A stretch of DNA of 64,000 bases from Symsagittifera roscoffensis (lineage: Eukaryota; Xenacoelomorpha; Acoela; Convolutidae), in the NCBI RefSeq assembly GCF_963678635.1, contig NC_087063.1:19675220-19739219 (forward strand), read 5' to 3'. Positions 42,688 through 54,100 of this stretch are shown here, piece after piece. A model generated the notes under the pieces. It searched no databases and had not been told where the DNA came from. It was given only the letters and a program-made list of their open reading frames with translations. Each line of letters starts with the position of its first letter. The stretch's first letter is position 1. A program made the position numbers and the translations under genes.

Positions 42688-43268
42688 TTCTATATTAAAT
42701 CCATTGGAGATTGATTGACCCTTTCCTCTTTCTAGCTACTCATATTCTAAAATATCAAGTTACACCGGTGTTAATTTAAAGTTTCACGACATCCAAGTAG
42801 CTATACAGTCAGTTTTATACAGTCCCTTCACATAAAACAGTCTCTGGGGGACCAAGCCTCCGCTCCCGTAATATTCCTGCGATAACCCTCTTATCTCTTC
42901 TAATTTGCGTCCCGGGAGGGTTCCGCTGAATATTCCTTCCCCACCGAAGCGTCCTTCTCCACTAATATCCGCTGATAAGGGTCTTATCGTGCTTTGTTGC
43001 CACGATAAGAGGCTTCGTGTTTTTCGTCTCTTGTGCGACCGTTTTTCACAATATTTGTCGTTGTTCTGATTTTTTCAGCTTTCTTGGTCAAAATGGCCGT
43101 TTTTCGTATTTCTGAGAAATATCAACTTGAAAATCGAAATTTTAAAAAATAGAAAATATCAGAATACTTCGACCCCCCTTTCAAGCACTTTTTTACTGTT
43201 AAGGCCTTTTCTCTCTGATTCGTGCTTCGTCGGAAGGTTGCGCTGTGCCAATCTGGCAGAATGGCACA
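42688..43268 (-). repeat. 5' LTR of the older element, outer piece
   Basis: This continues the minus-strand LTR interrupted at 18109. Homology to the first two thirds of the plus-element LTR is visible, for example CGGCCATTTT with the preceding TTTCTCAGAAAT-type stretch, and the GGAAAGGGT(C/T) segment. It ends with GAATGGCACA, the complement of the LTR start. The two pieces total about 889 bp, close to the 920 bp of the younger LTRs. Confidence 0.85.
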
Positions 43269-43515
43269 TAACTTCTTCTGATTCTATTCGAACATGTGAG
43301 TAACTTATTCAGCTTTGTACCTAATAATATTAAAATGCTTAAGGGTGTACAAATAAATAGTTTTTTCCACTTTCATTCTTGATTCGATTATTTTGTACAC
43401 AAAGTTTTTCAAAACTCGCTACAACGAATCAGACACATGCACTTGGCGCATTTTATGCGAATGCAACAACTGTAGAGACCTGAAGAAACTTACTTTTATA
43501 ACTGAAAACTAACCT

Positions 43516-43615
43516 TTGAACACAATGACTGGGTTTTATGCGAACCCTTGGATTATATTCCTAAATTGAACACAATGACTGGGTTTTATGCGAACCCTTG
43601 GATTATATTCCTAAA
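43516..43615. repeat. Exact 50-bp tandem duplication
   Basis: Two identical 50-bp units, 43516-43565 and 43566-43615, each starting TTGAACACAATGACTGGG and ending TATATTCCTAAA. The lack of any difference points to a recent event. Confidence 0.95.
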
Positions 43616-44149
43616 TCCTTTGTTATTATTATTATTATTTTATTGGTATAATAATGTCTTCTGATTTTTTTTCAAACATGTGAGTAACTAATCTGACTTA
43701 GTACATAATACACTGTTAGTATGCTAATGCACTGACTATTTTGTTTAGTAAATAAAGTGTTCCTTGTTTTATTATCCGTTATTGTCGTTTAGTTTTTAAG
43801 GGTTTGCTTTAGTGTCTTTAATTTTCTTCCCACGCTATAATTTAGCATCAGAATGGGCCGAAGAAAGTGATTCGACGAAATGGTTTATCAGTGTCGAGAA
43901 GAACAGGCTCGAATTTTTTCTAGTCTAGAATCTAGTCTAGTTAGAAGCAAGTGTTATTATTGGAGAAAAGTTTTTTTCCTTTAGTCGTGAAAAATCTAGA
44001 TGACTCAAAGAAACCTAGTGTTGGAAGCTTCAATTTCGATAGTTTTTTTTTGGTTATTCAGGTTTTGAAAGTGTTTTTTTTTGAATTTTTGAATGACGTG
44101 GTTCGAATTTTCTGTGTCTACTATTGTTGAATAAGTGTCTTTTGTCATT

Positions 44150-44755
44150 GTTCCGACCTTTGAAAATGGGGAGGAACTTTGGATTCGGGTGTGTTTTAGT
44201 TTTTTTCCACGCAAAATCAGCTACCACAACCGGACAGGAATGAGTGATATAAAATATTAAAGTCTTTTCAGTCGTGATTCGAATTACATTGAAATTTTTT
44301 CGAAAGTTTTCAGTGTCGAGAAAAACTGGTTTGAAGTTTTAACTTTTTGGTCTAATTTGAGCTAACTAGTAAGGTAGTTTGTAATTGCAATAGCTTATTT
44401 AGGTTTAATTTAAGCCGTGAGAATTTAGTTTTAATCAATTAAAAGAGTTTTTTAGCGCAATTTTGGGAATCGAAAACTTGAAAATTCAAAAAAACTCAAA
44501 AAATTCAAACGTTTTAAAATTTTTTTCAATTTTTTTTTTCGTTTTTCTAGTCATTTTTCTTCGAAAACTGTTTTCCAATTGATCTTTTTTTACGGCTCTC
44601 AAATATGCCTAAGTTCTTTTTTTTGTGCAGATTTTTTTAATCACAACATGCAGAAAAAAGCAACGCCAAATTGAGAAAACTTTTTTGCATTTTTTTTAAG
44701 ACTGGTCAGAACATTCTGAGCAACTTACACAGTAACCGGCTATCCTTTTTGTAAT
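44150..44755 (+). repeat. Arm A of a 0.6-kb inverted repeat pair
   Basis: About 600 bp that match, in reverse complement and with many small differences, 50867-51508. Shared landmarks are GGATTCGGGTGTGTTTTA, TCAGTGTCGAGAAAAAC, CTTCGAAAACTGTTTTCCAA and CAGTAACCGGCTATCC. No coding potential. It is probably a copy of a dispersed non-coding repeat. Confidence 0.8.
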
Positions 44756-45154
44756 TTTATCATTTTTGATACTGCGTTTTTGTAGTAGTCGGGCGCATAT
44801 AGTTTGCTCGCTTTTTGTTAATTTTGTGAAAATGATTACAACAAATAGTTTATGATTCAGTAGTCTATGCTTTTATTTCAGGAGGAAAGCCAGTTTTAGA
44901 ATATCAATTTCCAACGATTTCGTCACTATTTTTGTAGCAAGGCTGGAATAGCTTTAATGGGACAGGGCCTGTTTTCGCACATTTTGTGAATCGTCAGAAC
45001 TTTAAAATTGCAACCTAAATTATTAAATGGTCAAATCATACAAAAACGTGAAATACTTGAGCGATATAAACTCTGAAATCAACCAATAAGAAGCTTACAA
45101 TTGTTGTTGCGTAATTTATTGCATCATAATTTTTTTTTCATTTTCTTTTTTCAG

Positions 45155-48100
45155 AGATACAATTGCTATCCACAAATATTGCGAGACTTAAGTTGAACAG
45201 AATAATGTGAGTATCTTTCTTGAGATGGTGTAGATTTCATTTATCAATAATTAAATTATATGTTTTTCTCTCTAGGTATGCCCTTAGTGGAATTGCTGCA
45301 TTGTTTTTGGTGTTCTTCTTCTTCACCGGGGAAGCAAAATCAAAGGGCCCTCTTGTAACTAAGAAGGTAAGAAAATGGTCTTCCGGAATGTCGAAAACTG
45401 CGAAAATAATACATAAATATGTTTTTTTTTCAAGGTTTTCTTCGATGTCCAAATCGGAGACAAGGACATTGGAAGGATTGAAATCGGCCTTTTTGGAAAA
45501 ACTGTTCCGAAGACAGTTGAAAATTTTGTGCAACTAGCTCAGAAAGAGGTATCCAGTCGATTGATGCTGATTCGAATGTAGAAACAGATCCATCTTTGTT
45601 CATCATTCACTTCATTTAAATAAAAACTGTTTCAGAAGCCAGAAGGTTACAAGGGTAGTGTTTTCCACCGCGTAATCAAAGATTTCATGATTCAAGGCGG
45701 TGACTTCACCAGAGGAGATGGAACTGGAGGTGAGCATTTCCAGTCACACTTTTTCTTCTGGCATAACTTATTAAATAGTGTTTCCAGATCAATGAATTGC
45801 TGAGCGCGCCGGGGTGCGCTCCAACTTATCATCGACAACAGAACTACAAACGATTATATCATTTTGGAACTGGAAGTTATCGACTATGCCAACCAAGAAA
45901 AAGACACCGAAATATCCATGTGGCTCTTGTGGTGATGAGTGCAATTTGAATACCTTACAATGTTCAGGGTGCTTCAAGTGGTTTCATCAACTGTGTTCAG
46001 GGGTTCCAGCCCCGGTTGTGACTTATCTCGGTAGTGTCAAAGGACTCATGTGGAGATGTGAACCATACATCACAGAATCACATAACCGAAACAACGAAGC
46101 ACCATTACTGTTTCAGAAAAAATTCGAAGAAATATCCAAGCAACTGAACGAAGTCAAAGATCAACTCACGGAAATGAAAACTGAAAAAGAAACTGTTGTG
46201 ACCCCAAACAATGTTGTTCAACAATCTATGTCTGAAGTCACAAAAAAATCCATCAGAGTGAGCGGCTTGCCTGAGAGCTCTGAAGACAACGTTTACAAAC
46301 GGAAAACTGACGACATCAAAAAAGTCAAAAACATAGCATTGAAATTGGGTTTCGAAGAACTTAGAATAAATAGTGTTATTCGAGCAGGTAAATACGACCC
46401 GGATAAAGACAACACTAATTGTGGAATTAACGTCAAGAACAGATGCCGAATTACTTGTATCCAAAGCAATTCTGGATAAGTTTGGAACGAAAAATAATGT
46501 TTACATTTCCCCTGATCTAACCCGCGAAGAACGTCTTGAAGAAAGAAAAGTCCTCAAAAAAAGACGAGAACTAATAAATACTGGAACAGACAAAAATTCC
46601 ATCAAAATCCGTAATCTCAAATTACTTGTTGATGGGGTTGTTGTCCCTGTCTGACTAGCACGTCCTCCGGCTCCGTCTGTTTTATTAATAAATGCAAGAT
46701 CATTGAAAAAAGAAAATGGAATATCTAGCCTCATATTGGATCTCAATCAACTGAAACCTGATTTATGTTTAATTACCGAAACTTGGCTAAATGACTCTAT
46801 TTTATTGGACTCACTGAATATTAAAGGTTATGATCTTTTCAGATCTGACAGAAACTTCAATGCTACTTCCAAAACTAGAGCTGGGGGTGTGTGTATTTAC
46901 GCATTAAAATCATTACAAACTGAATGTATATTGTTTGAAGACTCTTCGCATCAATCATTTTCGGAAACTTTATGGCTCAACTGTGTACTGAATGAACGAA
47001 ACTTTTTTGTTGGCTGTATTTATTACCCGCCTGACTCAAACTGTGACATACAACTCGCTGAATATATACTGGATAAAAGAGAAATAGTACTTAGAAAAAA
47101 TCCAGCCTGCACATTTCTCGTTGCTGGAGATTTGAATAACTTCAACAGTGACCTCTTGACCGACTTTAGCGACCTTGTACAAATTAACAAAAATCCAACT
47201 CGGTTTGAAAAAATTCTGGACAAAGTTCTTTGCTCAAAACCAGAGCTTTACAAACCAACCAGCGTCATAAACTGCTATTTGTCGACAGATCACTTAGCGG
47301 TTTACTGTGAGCCCTTACAAGAAAAAACAGAAAGATACCACGCATCATTCAGAAAAGCAAGTTTTGCTAACAGAGAAGTATTTGGTATCACTTTGGACCG
47401 AGTAGATATGTCCCTTATTGATTACTCTTGCCCAGACTTAGCCTTTACCCAGTTAAATAACTTGTTACTTGAACTTCTAGATGTTACCTGTCCTATAAAA
47501 ACTGTGCGTCTTTCAGCTAGAGACCCCAATTACATGACTCCTCTGCTGAAATCGCTTCTCAAGAAAAAGTACCGCATGAAAAAAAAGACAGAATTTCAAC
47601 CGAAGTAGAAAATGCTATCAAAATGGAGATAAAGAAGAATCTCACAAAAAGTAAACGTGGAACCAAATCTTGGTGGCAAGAAGTGAACTATTTAACAGGC
47701 CGAAAAAACTTAACTTCTACAGCAAACCACGAACCTGACGAGCTGAATCAATACTTTGCGGACATTTGTACTTCTACGGAGTATATTGAGCCGCATGTAT
47801 GTAACGTATCAGGTTATGACTCCTCAGAGGTCTCACTACAGCAAATATACTCCCAGCTCAAACGATTAAAACAAACTGCTACCGGACCCGACCAGATTCC
47901 GTATTGGGTCTGGAAGGAGAACGCTCATTCGCTTGCAGAACCAGTGTTAAAGATATTGAACTTGTCAATATTGCAAACCAAAGTCCCCTCACTCCTGAAA
48001 ACTGCAAAAATAGTTCCGATCGCCAAATGCAAAGCCCCTATGGGCCCTGAGGACTATCGACCCATCTCAATCACCCCAGTAATCTCTCGGTTCTTCGAAA

Positions 48101-51100
48101 GAATTATTATGAAAAACTTCATCTCAGCACAGTACAACAGCTGGTTACCTAAAAACCAACACGGTTTCAGAAATTCAGCGTCTACCACAACGGCTATGAT
48201 TTGTCTTCAGCAAGAAATTGCTTCTTTTCAGAAAAGTAAAGCTGATTATATACAGATACTATCAATAGACCTTAGTAAAGCATTTGATAGAGCCCAGCAT
48301 TCAATTATAATTGATAAGCTACAATCAGTTAGACCGGAAATCAATCCATTCATAATCAATTGGATCGCAAATTTTCTTCAGGACAGAAAAATTTTCACGG
48401 AAAGTAATTCTCAGCGTTCGAACTTGCTATGCATTAACCAAGGTGTTCCTCAGGGAACAGTTCTTGGCCCGCCGCTTTTCAATACAGTAAGCTATGATTT
48501 GGATTTGGAGAGTACAAACAGTGCTAGAATTATAAAGTTTGCGGACGATGCAAACTCTGTGATAGCGGGGTTCGGCTCGGTCGAAAACACGATGAAAGTT
48601 TTGGAGGAAATTAAAACTTGGTGCTCCACAAATAACTTCATACTCAACGAGGGAAAAACAAAACTGATGACTGTCAAACCGAATGACATTAGTTTAGTAC
48701 CACAAGCTTTTGATGGTATTGAGCAAGTGGAAGAGCTTAAAATTCTCGGAGTATTATTTGATAGCAGGCTTACGTTTTCATCGCACATCAAAAGTTTATG
48801 CAAAAAAGTAACCAGCAGTATATACCTTTTGTATAGACTAAAGACATTTGGTATGAACATCTCTGCCCTTGATATTTTATACAAAATTTTGGTGCAGAGT
48901 AAAATTACTTACGCATTACCGGTATGGGCATGTGCCAATTCGACCGAATTGGCCGATGTGGACAAAGTTCAGCGCAGGGCTCTTAAACTTGGTGTTACTT
49001 CTACATTTACTCCAATTTTCGAGCTCATAGAGAACCATGACAACAAACTATTACAGTCAAGTTCAAAACAAGACCATATTCTTCATTCAAAATTGCCAAA
49101 ACGAGAAACTTATGCAGAAAACAGACTTAGAGAAAAAGCAGTTGCAGCACACGAAAAATTAGAAAAACATTTCAAGCTTTTTCCAGCCAGAGCCTTAAGA
49201 AACAAAAACTTTCTATAAACTTTTGTTTGCTTTTGTTCTATCACGTGTAAGATAGATGTGTTTCTATCTTAATTTATTCTTTCTTTCTTTCTTTCTAAAA
49301 ATTATATTATAACTGCTCATTAGCTATTTTATCCTTGCTCGAATTTTTTGTTGCGGAAGTTCGCTTAAAATTTTAAAGCTATCAGCGCTTCGAAAGCGTA
49401 GTAGGCGTAGTGATATTCTGTTACCACGAAGACTCGTTAATTTATACCGACTCCTTAAGTTCGCTTGTTTCATGAGTTGCTAGCAATCTTTGGAATTCCT
49501 TTTTGAACTCAAAGCAAAATAGTTTTCCATTGTGAAAATGATGGAAAATGTAGTAATTTTGATATTTGACCTAGGTGGGGGTTTCATAAATAGCAGATAT
49601 TCAAGCAAGTTTTTTTTTGGATCTACTAAACAATCTCCCAACTATGGTATCTACTTAAGAGTCTCCACCCCTATGAATAAATTCAGTAAATTAGCGCTAG
49701 AGCTTTGTATTGAGAATTATAATTTTGCTGCATTCTGATTGGTCGAAAATTCGGCTAACTTAATCTACTTAACAATCTTCCCCCTTTCTAGATCCGTTTT
49801 TTTCTTCCGTTTTTCTTCCATAGCATTGTAGATCCGTTTTTTTCTTCATTAATTGTGAAAAGCGAAAAGGAATTTCCTCATTTTCTTGATTAAATCAGTG
49901 ATGTTTTAATACTGTATTTAATATCCGCCTGTACTGCATGTTATCATCAAGTTCGAGGGTATAAACGTTTATGAAATTACGTTATTTTCCATAAAAATAC
50001 AGTTCATTCGAAAAACCCTGTTCATTTAAAGATACATGTAGATCAAAAGATAAATAGAAAAAAAAGATAAAGAAGATAGACAAAAATACATAAAACAGAG
50101 ATAGATTAGAGAATGTAGATAAAAAAGATACAAAGACCGATGAAAAGATAGATAAAGGTTAAAAAAGCTAAAAATTCAAGTCAAAATTTCAAGTCAATAG
50201 AGTTTTTGTTAATTATAAAATGAGCGTAAAGATCTTTAATTACTTTTTTTGAAAAATTAAACTGTTGTTTGCTTCTTTTTACTTTGCTGCTTTTTCTTTG
50301 ACGCTTCATGTTGGACCACCTTCAAGACTTACAGTGCTTCTCTTCGTACTCTTTTTCGGTCTTCCAGTTCTGGAATTAATAACCAGAGTGCCCTTTCCTT
50401 TTCACGGAAACATCGGAACCTCAAGTCTTTACAACGCACTTAGCAAAGGTTGGGCCGGCAAATTATTGCTACACTCTTAATAGGAAAATGTAGTTGGAAT
50501 AAGTTTAAATTGATTAAGGCCCCAAGTGAGAAAACCATAGCATCAATTTTTCAGTCTATTTACACAAGGGAGCGTAGTGTATTATTACGAAAAAAATGTT
50601 CTAACTTAAGTCGCTAATAAAAATGCTCTTTTGGTTGCACTTATGGTATATTTCAATTTAATCATGAATAAGCTTATTTAAGCATAAAGAATTTAATGGC
50701 ATATGTTGATGCTTTGTTTTTGGCTTGTGTTAGGTCTATTTGAAAAAAACATGTATTATGAAAATGTATGGGACTTGTTGTTTTTTAGTTTTTTGCAATG
50801 CTATGGAATTTTTTTTCACGTTTCGCAGAAATTTCAATTTTCTCTAAAACTACTATGCCGATTAAAACAAGGATAGCCGGTTACTGTGCAAGTAGCACAG
50901 AATGTTCCGACCAGTTTTAAAAAATACAAAAATGTTTTCTCAATTTGGTGTCGTTTTTTTTCTGCATGTGATAAAAAAATCTGAACAAAAAAATAGAACT
51001 TAGACATGAGTCATAGTCAAATAAGTCAATTGGAAAACAGTTTTCGAAGAAAAATGATTAGAAGAACAAAAAAAATTTCAAAATATTTTCAAAATTTTTT

Positions 51101-54100
51101 GCGAAAATGTTTTGAATTTTCAAGTTTTTGATTCCCAAAATTGAGCTAAAAACTTCAAAAACGACCTTTTCTTGAGTAAAACTAAGTTTTCACGGCTTAA
51201 ATTAAGCTCAAAAAGTTATTGTAATTACTAACTATCTTACTAATTAGCTCGAAATTGGACCAAAAATCAAAAATTTCAAATCGGTTTTTCTCGACACTGA
51301 AAGTGTTTATGAAATTTTTAAATGACTTGAAATTTATGAAATTTTTTGTAACGACTGAAATGGCTTTAATGTGGTATATAACTCAACCCTGTCCGATGAT
51401 TATTTGTGGTAGCTGATTGGTAGTGTGTGGAAAACTAAAAAAAAACGAAAAAGAAATAAAACACACCCGAATCCAAAGTTCCCCCCATTTTCGATGGTCA
51501 GAACAAAAATGGTTTTAATGGGAAAACGGGTTGCTCTTCCATGTGCATGCATATTCCGCTATTCTCTTTTCATTTTACCTCACGTTCTACGGCCTTCGAA
51601 AGTTTCGAGAGGGTGATTTTTGGCCTACTTGTTTTCAATTTTCTCGTTTTTTTTTTCAAATATTTAATGCACAAATCAGAGATGAAAGTTTCTACCAAAA
51701 GAACAAATTATGGGGATATCCCCTTCTCAAGCGGCTATTGCTAAGTTTCGGTAGAAAAAATTAATGGCCTCAAACAAGCCCATTTTTTGACATTTTGGTT
51801 AATTATAAAAACTTTTTGACTGCTCAAACCGAAAGTAAAGGATTTAACCGAAAAATAAAATTAATTATGCGAATCTGACCTGATTTGTTTTTGAAAAAAA
51901 TATGGCATGGAAAATATCCATTTTTTGATTGCCTGCGTAATCTGTGTTACCCTATTTTTTCGTTAAAAATTTAGTATGGACTTCGGAAAAATTCTTTTTC
52001 AAATTTCTACTTTTTTGGAAGTTCCGTCACTATTTTCGAAAACCGCTAGCTAAATCTGATATTAAGGACTCAATCTTTACTCTAAAAATTATGGCGTAGA
52101 AAGCAGAGGCGATTCACCTGCTTTAGTAGAGAAAAATCTCTGGATGTAGGAAAAGTCGAATTTTTGACTGATTTTTGAAATCCTTCCCACTTTTTTTCGA
52201 AAGCTAGCCCGCCAAATTTGAGATAGACGTCAATTGAAAGAGCGAGTAGTAGTGTTACTCAAATAATTGGTTAATCCCATACTTGAGCAGAGAAACACTA
52301 GAGTTTAGCGTAAAGCCCATTTTTTTGAAACTTTGAAAATTACGTATTTCCATATCAGTACAATATATGATTAAAAAATATTAGAACAGGTATGTTCAGC
52401 TTTAGCTGGGGCACTAGTTTACTTCCAATCAACCTTGGCGCAGATGCGAGGATGTGAGATTCCTAATCAGCAGGTCGTATATGCATATCCGGAACATTTA
52501 AATAATTTTTTTGGTCGATTTCTTGCTTGCATAACATTGGCAGTTAGATAGCAACTGTAGCTGTTTTATTGGTGGCTAGTGTTAGTAAAATTACATGCTT
52601 TCGTGGAGCAGATGTGAGAACGTGATACTCCTAATCTGAACAAAAAATTGTTCATGGTTTTTTAAAATCTTTTTCTTATTTCACTTTCTTCTGCCTGTTT
52701 AGAGCTCTTTTTTGCATTTTCGTCGCTTGTGTTTGCGAAGCGCAGCTTCGCCTCTGAGTTTAGGTTGAAAAGGCCATTAGACATTTGTTTCAATCAAAAA
52801 GACTCATTCGTAGATCTTCACTTGGCCCTCCTCTTCCGCGAATCTGCACGTGGGTTGTCCAGCTTTACATCGTCCAAGCCCACTAAAGGCTTTAAACATG
52901 GGGTTCACCGGGTCTATATTGTAAACTATCAAGTTTAGAGTAACCGAATTTAATTATATCAAAGATTTTTTTTGCTATGTTGATTTGTTTAAATCTGTAT
53001 AGATTTCGTGATCTGATTTTTTAAATGTTCAATGTGAGTGTTTTTGCGCACAAGACGCGCCAGTCTATAAGACTTTTCGTCCGCGCTAAGATTGGGATTA
53101 AAATCATCCACCAAATCGTACAGGTGGATTTGCATGCGATTGATTGAGTAATTGATATCTTGATATGCAGCTTTAAAAGTTTGCTTTAAAGCATCTTGTA
53201 GACCGCTAACTGTCCCAACCACCTTAGGCATTGGTATTTTTAAAGCACATTTTAATTTCACACGATATATCAAACAAATGATCATGATCAGTTTCACGGA
53301 TGGATTGGTTAATAGTACCTTACAGGTATTGTTTGTCCGGGTCATCAGTTAACAAGCTAATTTGGCTTGATCTTGTTTGGGTTGATCAGAGTATTTTAAT
53401 TATAAGGGCCAGCGTGAAAAGGCTCTTAAAAATTGAATGTTAAGAACTCAAACACTTTTCAATGACCTCGGTTCAATTGCTCTCGAATTTTGCTCAATCA
53501 TTCGACCTCCGCTTGGTGACCCTTGGCCTCCCGATCTTGACTTCTCTCCCTCGCCTCCCTATCTTACCACTATCGTTCCTCTACCCTTGCTTCTCCTCAC
53601 CCTACTATACACTACCCACCCACCCACCCGGTTGTCAATTCCTTAAAAAGACGGACGAAGGCTGACAGATTTGTAATAAAAAAACGAGCCTTCAATGGCC
53701 GTACGGGCTGATCTCGGTTATAAATAATTGCAACAAGAAAGGATGAAAAAAAAGTCAACGGATGATCGGAGCGGTGTCACCTTCATTGAGCCTAGCTTGC
53801 CCTGGCATACACTCGCTCGCCCTAGAGTAACGATAGGGTAGGGTAGGGCACGGTAGAAATAGTTCGCTATAAACAAAGATGAGAACCAATATTGAATGGC
53901 GCAGAGAAACTACGCTCACACAATTTTTTGAAATTTTTGAGCGGTTGAGAAGTGTTTAATCAGCCTACACAAAAAATTAGCCGAAAAATTAGGCCATCAA
54001 ACATTGAAAGTCACCTTTTGCCAGACTGACCTCATTAAGATTTTTCAGTCTTAAGGTCTGTTAAGCGTAACAAGAAGTCACCGTTGCCGATTCAAACATT

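Larger units (their letters stand above)
1..43268 (-). mobile_element. Older giant Ty3/gypsy LTR retrotransposon, broken, interrupted by the younger one
   Basis: Reading leftward from 43268 the order is 5' LTR, leader, gag, protease, reverse transcriptase, integrase and a long extra frame that continues past the left edge of the window. The 5' LTR is in two pieces because the plus-strand element (18110-42687) sits inside it. The parts match those of the plus-strand element in the same order, which places both in one Ty3/gypsy lineage. The copy is broken in several places (about half a dozen or more) and its 3' LTR is not in the window, so it cannot be dated from LTR divergence. It must be older than the element inserted in it. 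Confidence 0.9.
43269..45154. other. AT-rich upstream region of the cyclophilin gene
   Basis: No coding sequence is supported. It contains an exact 50-bp tandem duplication (43516-43615) and a short ATT run near 43622. A looser direct repeat (43270-43350 against 43653-43735, sharing CATGTGAGTAACT) is present. Arm A of a long inverted repeat lies at 44150-44755. The promoter of the cyclophilin gene should lie here, but I recognise no specific element. Confidence 0.6.
45790..49295 (+). mobile_element. CR1-like non-LTR retrotransposon (LINE) in intron 4 of the cyclophilin gene
   Basis: The element lies in the same orientation as the host gene. It has an ORF1 with a PHD-like zinc finger and coiled coil, then an ORF2 with apurinic-type endonuclease and reverse transcriptase. 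It ends in a TTTC-rich microsatellite-like tail near 49280. Boundaries are approximate. ORF1 and ORF2 each carry one apparent frameshift, so this copy is probably inactive but not old. The PHD-type ORF1 and RT motifs fit the CR1 group (C. elegans Sam-like elements); the subfamily is uncertain. Confidence 0.85.

Noticed and set aside
53437-53665. Proline-rich open frames at 53437-53665
   Set aside because: They arise from a pyrimidine-rich low-complexity tract.
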